Source: Paramagnetospirillum magnetotacticum MS-1 (GTDB lineage Bacteria > Pseudomonadota > Alphaproteobacteria > Rhodospirillales > Magnetospirillaceae). Taken from it: a DNA stretch of 64,000 nucleotides. The stretch is from positions 124,001-188,000 of the forward strand of contig NZ_JXSL01000009.1 of assembly GCF_000829825.1 (NCBI RefSeq), given 5' to 3'. The notes under the pieces were generated by a model. The model had not been told where the DNA came from. It made no database searches and was given only the letters and a program-made list of their open reading frames with translations. A program made the position numbers and the translations under genes. The number at the start of each line of letters is the position of its first letter. Position 1 is the first letter of the stretch. Shown here one piece after another: positions 1-8,740 of this stretch.

Positions 1-1776
1 ACGTTGCGCACCCTGTTCCCCTATCTCTGGCCGCCGGGCGAGCCACGGTTGCGCCTGCGCGTGGTGGTGGCCATGATTCTGCTGGTGGCCGCCAAAGGTG
101 TGGGCGTCGGCATTCCCCTGCTCTACAAGCAGGCGGTGGACGCCTTGTCGGTCCAGCCCATCCTGGTGCCCCTGGCCTTGCTGGCGGCCTATGGCGCGGC
201 GCGTGTCATGGCCGGAAGCTTTGCCGAGTTGCGCGACATCGTCTTCGTCAAGGTGGCCCAGCGCGCCATCCGCAAGGTGGGCCTGGGCGTCTTTACCCAT
301 CTGCACCGCCTAGGTCTGCGCTTTCACCTGGACCGCCAGACCGGCGGCGTGTCGCGCGCCATCGAGCGCGGCACCAAGGGCATCGAGTTCCTGTTGCAGT
401 TCATGCTGTTCAACATTCTGCCCACCTTGCTGGAAATCGGCCTGGTCACCGCCATATTGTGGGGCCTGTATGACGGGATCTTCGCCCTGATCACCGTCTG
501 CACCATCGCCGTCTACATCGCCTTCACCTTAGGCATCACCGAGTGGCGGACCAAATTCCGCCGCGCCATGAACGAGACGGATTCCGAGGCTTCCACCAAG
601 GCCATCGATTCCCTGCTCAATTTCGAGACGGTCAAATACTTCTGCAACGAGGCCCACGAGGCCGGGCGCTACGACAAGGCCCTGGCCCGCTACGAACAGG
701 CCGCCAGCAAGAGCAAGGTGACGCTCTCCATGCTCAATATGGGCCAGGGCGCCGTCATCGCAATCGGGCTGACCCTGGTGATGATCCGCGCCGCCCAAGG
801 AGTCGCCGACGGCACCATGACGCTGGGCGATTTCGTGCTGGTCAATTCCTACCTGATCCAGCTTTACCTGCCGCTGAATTTCCTGGGCTTCGTCTACCGC
901 GAGATCAAGCAGTCGCTGACCGATATGGAATCCATGTTCCGCCTGCTGCGCGAGAATGCCGAGATCGAGGACGCCCCCCATGCCCGCCCCCTGGAGCTGA
1001 ATGGCGGCGCGGTGCGATTCGAGAATGTGGTCTTCGGCTACAACCCGGACCGGGGAATCCTGGGCGGCGTGGATTTCTCCGTGCCCGCTGGCCACACCCT
1101 GGCCATCGTCGGCCCGTCGGGGGCGGGCAAGAGCACCATCTCGCGCCTGCTGTTCCGCTTCTACGACGTCAATGGCGGGCGCATCGTCATCGACGGCACC
1201 GATATCCGCGACGTGACGCAGGGCTCGCTTCGCGCCGCCATCGGAATCGTTCCCCAAGACACGGTGCTGTTCAACGATTCCATCCGCTACAACATCGCCT
1301 ATGGCCGCCCCGGCGCCTCCCAGGACGAGATCGAACAGGCCGCCCGGCTGGCCCGCATCCACGATTTCGTGCAAAGCCTGCCCCAGGGCTACGACACCAA
1401 GGTGGGCGAGCGGGGCCTGAAGCTGTCGGGCGGCGAGAAGCAGCGCGTCGCCATTGCGCGCACTATTTTGAAGCAGCCCGCCATCCTGATCTTCGACGAG
1501 GCCACCAGCGCGCTGGATACCCAGACGGAGAAGGAAATTCAGGAAAGCTTGCGCGAAGTGTCCAAGAACCGCACCACCCTGATCGTCGCCCACCGTCTGT
1601 CCACCGTGGTCGATGCCGACGAGATCGTGGTTCTGGAACAGGGCCGTATCGTCGAGCGCGGCCGCCACGCCCAGCTGCTGGACGCCCAGGGCAGCTATGC
1701 CGCCATGTGGCGCCGCCAGCAGGAAGCCCAGAGCCTGCAGCAGCGTCTTGCCACCGAGCTGGTGGGCGCGGAATAA
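1..1776 (+). CDS. Atm1/HMT1-type ABC exporter, fused permease and ATPase (5' end probably cut by window)
   Basis: Half-transporter with an N-terminal six-helix membrane domain and a C-terminal ATPase; relatives export glutathione- or metal-linked compounds from the cytoplasm and support Fe-S or metal homeostasis. Visible residues start TLFPYLWPPGEPRLRLR. The ATPase shows Walker A GPSGAGKST, signature LSGGEKQR, Walker B ILIFDEATSALD and the switch histidine in IVAHRLST. The first in-frame start is a TTG at position 4, but the frame is open to base 1 and relatives usually carry extra N-terminal residues, so the true start is probably upstream. The stop TAA is at 1774-1776. Family assignment is firm; the substrate is not visible from sequence. 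Confidence 0.92.
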   Translation, partial: TLRTLFPYLWPPGEPRLRLRVVVAMILLVAAKGVGVGIPLLYKQAVDALSVQPILVPLALLAAYGAARVMAGSFAELRDIVFVKVAQRAIRKVGLGVFTHLHRLGLRFHLDRQTGGVSRAIERGTKGIEFLLQFMLFNILPTLLEIGLVTAILWGLYDGIFALITVCTIAVYIAFTLGITEWRTKFRRAMNETDSEASTKAIDSLLNFETVKYFCNEAHEAGRYDKALARYEQAASKSKVTLSMLNMGQGAVIAIGLTLVMIRAAQGVADGTMTLGDFVLVNSYLIQLYLPLNFLGFVYREIKQSLTDMESMFRLLRENAEIEDAPHARPLELNGGAVRFENVVFGYNPDRGILGGVDFSVPAGHTLAIVGPSGAGKSTISRLLFRFYDVNGGRIVIDGTDIRDVTQGSLRAAIGIVPQDTVLFNDSIRYNIAYGRPGASQDEIEQAARLARIHDFVQSLPQGYDTKVGERGLKLSGGEKQRVAIARTILKQPAILIFDEATSALDTQTEKEIQESLREVSKNRTTLIVAHRLSTVVDADEIVVLEQGRIVERGRHAQLLDAQGSYAAMWRRQQEAQSLQQRLATELVGAE

Positions 1777-1855
1777 GGCGCGCCCCCCTCGGTTGCCCAA
1801 GCGCCGGAAACGTGACAGACTTCCTATCAGTCCAATGTCCACGGAGGATGGCCCG

Positions 1856-2155
1856 ATGTTCCCCACGTTCGACCCCAAGATGTTCGAGGCCTTCACCGCC
1901 GATCCGGCATCCTTCCTGGGAAAGGTCGCCGAGTTCCAGCGCGCCAATTTCGAAGCCGCCCGCGAGATCACCGAGAATAACGCCAAGGCGTTCCAGCAAC
2001 TGGCCGCCATCCGCGATCCGCAGCAATTCGTCGCCGCCCAGCCCGCCATCCTTCAGGCGGTGGTCCAGCGCAACATGGAGATCGTCACCCAGTTGTGGCA
2101 GTCCCTGGGCGGTGAGTTGGCGCCCCCCGCCGCCAAGGGCAAGGGCAAGAAATAG
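1856..2155 (+). CDS. Small phasin-family protein
   Basis: A 99-residue protein, MFPTFDPKMFEAFTADPASF onward, helical and rich in Ala, Gln and Asn, with the FxxANFEAAREITENNAKAFQ pattern typical of phasin_2 proteins that coat polyhydroxyalkanoate granules. It ends in a basic KGKGKK tail. The ATG at 1856 is chosen because CGGAGG at 1842-1847 sits eight bases upstream; an in-frame ATG at 1835 would overlap that site. It lies 79 bases after the ABC exporter, probably in its own unit. A granule-binding role is inferred from family resemblance only. Confidence 0.75.
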   Translation: MFPTFDPKMFEAFTADPASFLGKVAEFQRANFEAAREITENNAKAFQQLAAIRDPQQFVAAQPAILQAVVQRNMEIVTQLWQSLGGELAPPAAKGKGKK

Positions 2156-2170
2156 CTCCGTCACCCTCTT

Positions 2171-2274
2171 GTCATCCCGAGCGACCGCGAGGGATCTCCG
2201 CTTGGTACGGCTCTTCCATCCAGGAAAAGCCGTACCAGAATGGGATTCCTCCTCCCGCAGGTCGTCGGAATGAC
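2171..2274. repeat. REP-like imperfect inverted repeat
   Basis: The ~100-base segment begins GTCATCCCGA and ends TCGGAATGAC, which are inverted copies with one mismatch. Inside is a perfect 10-base stem, TGGTACGGCT at 2203-2212 against AGCCGTACCA at 2228-2237, with a 15-base loop. GTCATyCCGA-flanked short palindromes of this kind occur as dispersed intergenic elements in many proteobacteria. It separates the convergent phasin and histidine kinase genes and could also end transcription from either side, although there is no clear T run. Confidence 0.6.
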
Positions 2275-2297
2275 GCGCGTTATTGGTCGGCAGCCGC

Positions 2298-3746
2298 TTA
2301 CCCCGGCAGGGTGAAGCTGAAGGTCGCGCCGTCTCCCTGGACTGAATCCACCCAGATGCGGCCGCCGTGGCGCTCGACGATGCGCTTGCAGATGGCCAGG
2401 CCGATCCCGGTTCCCTCGAAGCGGTCGCGGGTGTGCAACCGCTGAAAGATGCGGAAGATTCGATCGCCGAATTCGGGCGCGATGCCGATACCGTTATCAG
2501 CCACTGAAATCCGCCACAGCCCCCCGTCCCGAACCGCCGAGACCAGCACCCGTAAAGGACGCGACGGCTCGCGGTATTTGACGGCGTTACCGATCAGATT
2601 CTGAAGCACCTGCACCATCTCGCCGCGGATGACGGGAATGGACGGCAGCGGCGCGGCGCGCTCCACCTGGGCACCGCATTGGGCGATGGAGGGCGACAGA
2701 TTGGCGATGACGCCGTCCAGCACCTCGTCCAGGGGAACCGGCTGCAATTCCTCCTCCATGCGGCCGACCCGCGAATATTCCAGCAGGTCCAGCACCAGAC
2801 GGTCCATGCGCTGGGCGCCTTCCTTGGCATAGGCGATGTAATCGGCGCCTTCGGGCCCGATCATGGAGCCGAAACGCCGCTCCAGCATGCCCATATAGGC
2901 GCTGACCATGCGCAACGGCTCGCGCAGGTCGTGCGACGCGATGAAGGCGAATTGCTCCAGATCCGAATTGGACCGGGCCAGTTCCTCGGTTTTTGCGATC
3001 AGCGCCTGTTCCGCGCTATGGGCTTCGGTGATGTCCTCGACGATGGACCAAAGATAGCTTTCGCCATCGCTGCCCGTGATCAACACGCCGGAGAGGCGGA
3101 CGGGAACATGGCGTCCAGCCTTATGGATATATTCCTTCTCATAGGGGCCGAAATGGCCGACCGCCTCGAGACTGTCCAGGTTGCAGGCCTCGTTCTCGGC
3201 GAAACGGAAGGGCGTCAGATCCCAAAAGCTGAGTGTGCGCAATTCCTCCAGATCGTAGCCGACGATGCTGAGAAAGGCCGAATTGGCTTCGAGAAAGGCA
3301 CCGTCCTGAGTGCTGCGCGCCATGCCCAGCGGCGACATCTCGAACATGGCGCGCAGTTTCTCTTCATTGCTGCGCAGCCCCGCCTCCACCTCGCGGCGGC
3401 GCGCCACATCCTCCCGCAGATCCATTTCCGCCCGGCGGCGGCGGCCCATCTCATCGCGCATGCGGCCGATCACCGCCACCAGCACCGCCAGTTCGACGGG
3501 CGCCACGGCCAGGGGGGCGAAAAACGCCCCCGCCCAGACCACCGCAGGAACATGACCGACCATGCCCCAGGCGACCAAAGCGGCGACCAACTCCGCCACC
3601 ACCACGGCAAACAAGCTCCCGAAGACGAACAAGACGCTCAACGGCATATGCGACAAAAGCCGCACCACCCTATCTTGGAAAAGGCCTTCACCGCCCTCGC
3701 TGGCGCCTGCCCTGCTGTCTCCCGCCGTTACGCCTGTCACCGCCAA
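2298..3746 (-). CDS. Membrane-anchored PAS-domain sensor histidine kinase
   Basis: A 482-residue kinase with two hydrophobic segments near residues 30-90, a short coiled linker (RRRRAEMDLREDVARRREVEAG), one PAS domain with a PAC-like end (residues ~125-250, ending WSIVEDIT), a HisKA dimerisation domain with the phospho-acceptor histidine in IASHDLREPL, and an HATPase_c domain with N box LIGNAVKY, G1 VADNGIGIAP and G2 FEGTGIGLAI. There is no receiver domain and no adjacent response regulator, so its partner is unknown. The first start is TTG at 3746; a GTG at 3740, seven bases after a GGGG run, is about as likely. The gene is monocistronic in appearance. Confidence 0.88.
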   Translation of the reverse strand: MAVTGVTAGDSRAGASEGGEGLFQDRVVRLLSHMPLSVLFVFGSLFAVVVAELVAALVAWGMVGHVPAVVWAGAFFAPLAVAPVELAVLVAVIGRMRDEMGRRRRAEMDLREDVARRREVEAGLRSNEEKLRAMFEMSPLGMARSTQDGAFLEANSAFLSIVGYDLEELRTLSFWDLTPFRFAENEACNLDSLEAVGHFGPYEKEYIHKAGRHVPVRLSGVLITGSDGESYLWSIVEDITEAHSAEQALIAKTEELARSNSDLEQFAFIASHDLREPLRMVSAYMGMLERRFGSMIGPEGADYIAYAKEGAQRMDRLVLDLLEYSRVGRMEEELQPVPLDEVLDGVIANLSPSIAQCGAQVERAAPLPSIPVIRGEMVQVLQNLIGNAVKYREPSRPLRVLVSAVRDGGLWRISVADNGIGIAPEFGDRIFRIFQRLHTRDRFEGTGIGLAICKRIVERHGGRIWVDSVQGDGATFSFTLPG

Positions 3747-3948
3747 ACCCCAAGCTCAATGAATCGAAATGTAGCGAAATATGTCTATTTAAAGAGTATG
3801 GTCAGGTCTATCCCGTATCAACAATTTATTTATGGACTATCCCTTTGCCCCGGGGACTTAGCCTTCGGAGCAGCGGCACGCTTGCCCCGCCGTCCCGGCA
3901 TCGCTAGTGTGTTTCACTTTTGCATTTCGCCCTCGAAGAGGCATTCCC

Positions 3949-5352
3949 TTGAAGTATGTGAGCACCCGCGGCGCTGCGCCGGTCCTTGATTTCGACGACG
4001 TCCTGCTGGCCGGTCTGGCCCGTGATGGCGGCCTCTACCTGCCTGAAAGCTGGCCGAGCTTCTCGGCGGCCGAGATCCGCGCCATGCGAGGCCTGTCCTA
4101 TGCCGAACTGGCGGCGCGCGTCATGCGCCCCTTCGTCGAGGGCTGTCTCAGCGATGCCGAACTGTCCAAGCTGTGCGCTGAGTCCTACGCCTCCTTCACC
4201 CATCCTGCGGTGGCGCCGTTAAAGCAGCTTGGCCACAACCAATGGGTCATGGAGCTGTTCCACGGCCCGACGCTGGCCTTCAAGGATTACGCCCTGCAAC
4301 TGGTCGGCCGTCTGTTCGACCATGTGCTGAAGAAGAAGGGACAAAAGGTCACCATCGTCGGCGCCACCTCGGGCGACACCGGCTCGGCCGCCATCGAGGC
4401 CTGCCGCGACCGCGCGGCCGTGGATATCGTCATCCTGCACCCCTTTGGCCGGGTCTCCGAGGTCCAGCGCCGCCAGATGACCACCGTGCTGTCGGCCAAT
4501 GTGCGCAATGTGGCCGTGGATGGCACCTTCGACGATTGCCAGGATCTGGTGAAGGCGCTGTTCAACGATGGCGCTTTCAGGGACGAGATGAATCTGTCGG
4601 CGGTGAACTCCATCAACTGGGCCCGGGTCATGGCCCAGATCGTCTACTACTTCGCCGCCGGGGTGGCGCTGGGCGCGCCCGACGTGCCCATGAGCTTCTC
4701 GGTGCCCACCGGCAATTTCGGCAATGTCTTCGCCGGTTACGCCGCCAAGCTGATGGGCCTTCCGGTGGACAAGCTGATCGTCGGCTCCAACACCAACGAC
4801 ATTCTCACCCGCTTCTTCGAAGGCGGCGTGATGAAGACCGATGGCGTGGTGCCCACGCTGTCGCCCAGCATGGATATCCAGGTCTCGAGCAATTTCGAGC
4901 GCCTGATGTTCCTCAGCCTGAATGGTGACGGCGCCGCCGTGGCCAAGCTGATGGACGATTTCCGCAAGAACGGCGCCATGGTCATGCCCCAGGGCGCATG
5001 GAATTCCATGCGCGAGGTCTTCGAGGCCTATCGCTTCGACGACGAGGCGACGCTGGCCGCCATGCGCTCTCTCAAGCGCTCTACCGGCGAGACGCTTGAC
5101 CCCCATTCGGTGATCGGCGTCGCCGCCGCGCTGAAAGGCCATGCGGCCAAGGATTGCACCATGGTCGCCCTGGCCACCGCCCATCCGGCCAAGTTCCCCG
5201 ATGCGGTGGAGAAGGCCACGGGCACGCGGCCCGGCCTGCCCCCTCACATGGCCGACCTGTTCTCGCGCACCGAGCGCATGGACCGCCTGGGCAACGATGC
5301 CGAAGCCTTGAAGGCTTATGTCCGGACCTTCGCCGCGCGGACACGCGCATGA
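3949..5352 (+). CDS. thrC: Threonine synthase
   Basis: A 467-residue PLP enzyme that converts O-phosphohomoserine to threonine and phosphate in the cytoplasm. It starts MKYVSTRGAAPV, as ThrC proteins do, has the PLP lysine in GPTLAFKDYALQ (about K112), the phosphate-binding ATSGDTGSAA loop, and the SVPTGNFGN segment. The start is TTG at 3949, supported by GAAGAGG at 3935-3941 seven bases upstream and by homologue N-termini; the frame is open to a GTG at 3907, but that would add 14 atypical residues. Its stop overlaps the next start (ATGA), so it is the first gene of a three-gene run. Confidence 0.95.
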   Translation: MKYVSTRGAAPVLDFDDVLLAGLARDGGLYLPESWPSFSAAEIRAMRGLSYAELAARVMRPFVEGCLSDAELSKLCAESYASFTHPAVAPLKQLGHNQWVMELFHGPTLAFKDYALQLVGRLFDHVLKKKGQKVTIVGATSGDTGSAAIEACRDRAAVDIVILHPFGRVSEVQRRQMTTVLSANVRNVAVDGTFDDCQDLVKALFNDGAFRDEMNLSAVNSINWARVMAQIVYYFAAGVALGAPDVPMSFSVPTGNFGNVFAGYAAKLMGLPVDKLIVGSNTNDILTRFFEGGVMKTDGVVPTLSPSMDIQVSSNFERLMFLSLNGDGAAVAKLMDDFRKNGAMVMPQGAWNSMREVFEAYRFDDEATLAAMRSLKRSTGETLDPHSVIGVAAALKGHAAKDCTMVALATAHPAKFPDAVEKATGTRPGLPPHMADLFSRTERMDRLGNDAEALKAYVRTFAARTRA

Positions 5353-6614
5353 GCGAGATCCGGGAGACCCGGCTGAATTCCGGCCTCAAGATCGTCACCG
5401 ACCCCATGGAGACGGTGGAGACCGTGTCCCTGGGCGTCTGGGTCGATGCCGGAACCCGGCACGAGCCCGTCGAGATCAACGGGGTCAGCCATCTGCTTGA
5501 ACACATGGCCTTCAAGGGCACGGCGCGGCGCTCGGCTCTCGACATCGCCGAGGAGATGGACGCGGTGGGCGGTCACCTGAACGCCTATACGGCGCGCGAC
5601 CACACCGCCTATTACGCCAAGGTGCTGAAGGAAGACGCCGCCCTGGCGCTCGACATCATCTCCGACATCTTGCAGAACTCGACGCTGGAGGCCGAGGAAC
5701 TGGGCCGCGAGCAGGCGGTGGTGGTCCAGGAGATCAACCAGGCCATCGACACCCCCGATGACATCATCTTCGACCATTTCCAGGCCACCGCCTATCCCGA
5801 CCAGCCCCTGGGCCGTCCGGTGCTGGGCAGCGAGGAATTGGTGCGCGCCATGAGCCGCGATCAGGTCATGGGCTATATGCGCGGCAATTACTCGGCGCCG
5901 CGCATGGTCCTGTCGGCCTCGGGCCGCATCGATCACGACCATCTGGTGGCCACGGCGGGCGCCGCCTTTTCCCAGCTCCCCCCCCATCACGCGGCGGTAA
6001 CCGACCAGGCCCGCTATGTGGGCGGCGATTTCCGCGAGGAGCGCAGCGAGCTGGAACAGGTCCATGTGGTGGTGGGCTTTGACGGCGTCGCCTATGACGA
6101 CCCGGATTATTACTCCGCCTCGGTACTGTCCACCCTGCTGGGCGGCGGCATGTCCAGCCGCCTGTTCCAGGAAGTGCGCGAGAAGCGGGGGCTGGTCTAT
6201 TCCATCTATTCCTTCGCCTCGTCCTACAACGACGGCGGCCTGTTCGGCGTCTATGCGGGCACCGGCGAGGACGAGGTGGCCGAACTCATTCCGGTCATGT
6301 GCGACGAAATCGTCAAGGTCTGCGGCGGCGTCAACGACGCCGAAGTCCAGCGCGCCCGCGCCCAGCTCAAGGCCTCCATCCTCATGAGTCTGGAAAGCAC
6401 CACGTCGCGCTGCGAGCAACTGGCCCGTCAGGTGGTGATCTATGGCCGCCCCGTGCCCGTGGCCGAAGTGGTCGAGAAGGTGGAAGCCATCACCGCCGAG
6501 GACTGCGCCCGTGTGGCGCGCCGCCTCTTCGCCGGAACCCCGACCTTCGCCGCCATCGGGCCCTTGGGCAAGGTGGAGAGCTTCGAACGGGTGGCCGAAC
6601 GCCTGAGGCCGTGA
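5349..6614 (+). CDS. M16-family zinc peptidase (mitochondrial processing peptidase-like)
   Basis: A 421-residue protein with the inverted zinc motif HLLEH at residues 48-52 and the third ligand E128 in EQAVVVQEINQ, exactly 76 residues on as expected for the family. The C-terminal half carries the GGGMSSRLFQEVREKRGLVYS segment typical of the inactive partner domain in the same fold. It overlaps thrC by four bases and the following gene by one, so the three are co-transcribed. thrC followed by an M16 peptidase is a common alphaproteobacterial pair; the physiological substrate is unknown. There is no signal peptide, so a cytoplasmic location is likely. Confidence 0.93.
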   Translation: MSEIRETRLNSGLKIVTDPMETVETVSLGVWVDAGTRHEPVEINGVSHLLEHMAFKGTARRSALDIAEEMDAVGGHLNAYTARDHTAYYAKVLKEDAALALDIISDILQNSTLEAEELGREQAVVVQEINQAIDTPDDIIFDHFQATAYPDQPLGRPVLGSEELVRAMSRDQVMGYMRGNYSAPRMVLSASGRIDHDHLVATAGAAFSQLPPHHAAVTDQARYVGGDFREERSELEQVHVVVGFDGVAYDDPDYYSASVLSTLLGGGMSSRLFQEVREKRGLVYSIYSFASSYNDGGLFGVYAGTGEDEVAELIPVMCDEIVKVCGGVNDAEVQRARAQLKASILMSLESTTSRCEQLARQVVIYGRPVPVAEVVEKVEAITAEDCARVARRLFAGTPTFAAIGPLGKVESFERVAERLRP

Positions 6615-7945
6615 TGCGCCGTATTCTTGCCGCCTTTATCGCCCTCGCCGCCCTGGCCCCTTTCGCCGCCCTGGCGCTTCCGGTCACCACCGGCGTATCC
6701 AATCCCACCATCGTGGTGGCGGTCATCGCCACCCTGTCGGGACCGGGCGCCATGGCGGGCCAGGACAGCGTCGACGGCTTCACCACCGCCATGCGCCATC
6801 TGGGCGGCCGCTTCGCCAACCAGGAAGTGCGCGTGGTGGTCCAAGACGACAAGGGCTCTCCCGATACGGCCCTGGCCGTGGCGCGAAGAATGATCGAGCG
6901 CGAGAAGGTGGATTTCGTGGTGACCGCCGTCTCCCTGCCGTCCATGTCCGCCATGGTCAAGACACTGACCGAATCCCGTGCTTTCGTGCTGAACCTGGAT
7001 GCCGCGCCCGCGACCATGGGCGGGGCCGCCTGTTCGCCCTGGTTCTTCCAGGTGGCGACGCCGGTCCAGGCCGTCTATGACGCCATCGGCGCCCATCTCA
7101 CCGCCGAGAAGATGCGGCGCGTGATGATCATCGGCACCGATTCCCCCGCCACCGATCAGGCGGTGGCCTCCATCCGCCGCGCCTGGCAGGGCGAGGTGAT
7201 CGAGGTGCTGCGGCCGCGCCATGGCACCACCCGCTTCGCCGATGAGGCCGCCGCCATCCGTCAGGCGAGCCCCGACGCGGTGGTCAATCTGCTGACCGGC
7301 GGCATGGGCACCGCCTTTGCCCGTGAATATGCCGCCGCCGGATTAAAGGCCGATATTGCCCAGATCGGCGTGTGGCAGGGTTGGGAACGGCCCATGTTGC
7401 CCGCCATGACCGAAGCGGGCATGGATGTGCTTAATGTGGCGCCGTGGAGCCCCGATCTGGAAACTCCGCTGGGCAAGCGCCTGATCACCGATTTCGAACT
7501 GGAATACGGTCGTCCGGTGACCGGCTGGGTGGCCCAGGGCTATGACACCGCCCAGATGCTCGACGCGGCGCTGCGCGCCACCGGTGGACGTGCCGGCGAC
7601 CGCGACGCGGTGCGCAATGCGCTCAGGCGCGCCGAATTCTCCTCGGTGCGCGGAGCGTTCCGCTTCGACACCAACCACTCCCCGTCGGTGAACGTCTATC
7701 TGCGCCGCACCACCCGCGACACCAAGGGCCGCCCCGCCGAGGAACTGCGCACCACCCTGATCAAGGACTGGCACAGCCGCGACATCGCCCTGTGCCCCAT
7801 GCGCTGGGTCGAGGAACCCGCCCCCGGCCATGCTCCCGGCACCACGCCGCCCAAGCCGGGCACCCCCGCCCAACCGGCAAAGCCGAAACCACCTGCCCCG
7901 GGGCTAACGGTCAAGCCCAAACCGCCGACGGCGACGCAGAACTAG
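6614..7945 (+). CDS. Periplasmic ligand-binding protein of the branched-chain amino acid type
   Basis: A 443-residue Peripla_BP_6-like receptor. A signal peptide is visible (MRRILAAFIALAALAPFAALA), followed by VVAVIATLSGPGAMAGQDSVDG, the classic first strand and helix of LivJ-type proteins, and VRVVVQDDKGSPDTALAVARRMI. The last ~45 residues are a proline- and lysine-rich tail (PKPGTPAQPAKPKPP), which is unusual and may be a linker or wall-contact region. No permease or ATPase genes are adjacent, so it may be an orphan receptor or sensor input. The start ATG overlaps the peptidase stop (TGATG). The ligand cannot be told from sequence. Confidence 0.85.
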   Translation: MRRILAAFIALAALAPFAALALPVTTGVSNPTIVVAVIATLSGPGAMAGQDSVDGFTTAMRHLGGRFANQEVRVVVQDDKGSPDTALAVARRMIEREKVDFVVTAVSLPSMSAMVKTLTESRAFVLNLDAAPATMGGAACSPWFFQVATPVQAVYDAIGAHLTAEKMRRVMIIGTDSPATDQAVASIRRAWQGEVIEVLRPRHGTTRFADEAAAIRQASPDAVVNLLTGGMGTAFAREYAAAGLKADIAQIGVWQGWERPMLPAMTEAGMDVLNVAPWSPDLETPLGKRLITDFELEYGRPVTGWVAQGYDTAQMLDAALRATGGRAGDRDAVRNALRRAEFSSVRGAFRFDTNHSPSVNVYLRRTTRDTKGRPAEELRTTLIKDWHSRDIALCPMRWVEEPAPGHAPGTTPPKPGTPAQPAKPKPPAPGLTVKPKPPTATQN

Positions 7946-7961
7946 CAAGGAAGGTCACGTC

Positions 7962-7991
7962 ATCCCGGAAGCGCATCGCGCTATCCGGGAT
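7962..7991. repeat. REP-like hairpin
   Basis: ATCCCGGAAGCGC pairs with GCGCTATCCGGGAT across a very short loop, with one bulge. It lies 17 bases after the binding-protein stop and could act as a transcription terminator or mRNA stabiliser, though no T run follows. The ATCCCGG arm is repeated again at 8014-8020, the left edge of the neighbouring MITE-like element. Confidence 0.5.
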
Positions 7992-8013
7992 CCATGGTGC
8001 TGTTTCCCCAAAG

Positions 8014-8311
8014 ATCCCGGCTCAAGGCCACGGCTGTCCGGTTAAATTTCCATGAGAGCCCCGAACGGCAGAGCCAATGCGGGTTTCATCTGGTCATGGA
8101 ACACGGAGGACACGGATGCCGCTTCGCGGCCGCGGATGATCACGGATTATAAGGTCATCCTTGGCCAAGGTCGGGGCGATGGCCGGAAACAAGACCATTT
8201 CCGTGTTTATCCGTGAGCGGTGCGAAGCACCGCATCCGTGACATCCGTGTCTCATGACTCCACGTCTGCCGCCTCAAATTGAACCGGACAGACGTGGCTC
8301 AAGGCCGGGAT
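8014..8311. mobile_element. MITE-like element, copy 1
   Basis: The segment is bounded by ~36-base imperfect terminal inverted repeats: ATCCCGG and CACGGCTGTCCGGTTAAATT on the left (8014-8049), AAATTGAACCGGACAGACGTG and GGCCGGGAT on the right (8276-8311). Bases 8067-8296 are strongly similar to 23397-23640. Internal hairpins include GTTTCAT with an imperfect partner and the perfect stem GCGGTGC-GAA-GCACCGC. It has no coding capacity. Together with the hairpin at 7962-7991 it fills the 384-base gap between the binding-protein gene and the Rrf2 gene. Non-autonomous mobility is an inference from shape and copy number. Confidence 0.65.
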
Positions 8312-8329
8312 GACGAAACGGAAAAGACC

Positions 8330-8740
8330 TCAGCGGTGCTTTTCCACCAGCTTGATCATGGTATCGAGCGTGATGGAGGCGAAGGTGGCGCGCGCCGTGT
8401 CCTCGATTTCCATCAGCACCTGGCACAGGCCCTTGCCCTCGGCGGTGTCGTCGCCATCCTCACGCTCGCCGTTGCGGATGGGGTCGATGGTCTCGAACAG
8501 CTGGATGATGTCGAGCAGCGTGGTGCGCCGCCGGTTGCCGGAAAAGCGATAGCCGCCACCGGCTCCTCTGACCGCCTCCACCAGCCCGACCCGGCCCAGC
8601 GAGCGCAGCACCTTGGCCAGATGGTTGGTGCTGATGCCGTATTTCTCGGCGATTTCGTTGGCCGAGAGTTGCCGGTCCTGGCCCGAGGCCAGTTCCAGGA
8701 TGGCGAACAAAGCGCAGCGCGTGGCTTTCTGGAGCTTCAT
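8330..8740 (-). CDS. Rrf2-family transcriptional regulator
   Basis: A 136-residue winged-helix regulator, MKLQKATRCALFAILELA onward, with the recognition helix region GISTNHLAKVLRSLGRVGLVEAVRGAGGGY, the hallmark of Rrf2 proteins. Family members such as IscR, NsrR and RirA bind Fe-S clusters through three closely spaced cysteines. Here I see only C9 and one cysteine near residue 103, so the classic cluster site is absent and it may sense something else. Its start overlaps the stop of the upstream GNAT gene (ATGA), so the two form an operon divergent from the hydrogenase operon, which makes hox a plausible but unproven target. Confidence 0.9.
   Translation of the reverse strand: MKLQKATRCALFAILELASGQDRQLSANEIAEKYGISTNHLAKVLRSLGRVGLVEAVRGAGGGYRFSGNRRRTTLLDIIQLFETIDPIRNGEREDGDDTAEGKGLCQVLMEIEDTARATFASITLDTMIKLVEKHR

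Noticed and set aside
529-2049. A 506-codon minus-strand frame opposite the Atm1-type exporter
   Set aside because: Antisense to intact Walker A, signature and Walker B motifs; the translation resembles no family.
8014-8311. A tRNA or structured small RNA in the hairpin-rich 7946-8329 gap
   Set aside because: No cloverleaf or acceptor-stem pairing; the structure is explained by inverted repeats shared with 23397-23640.
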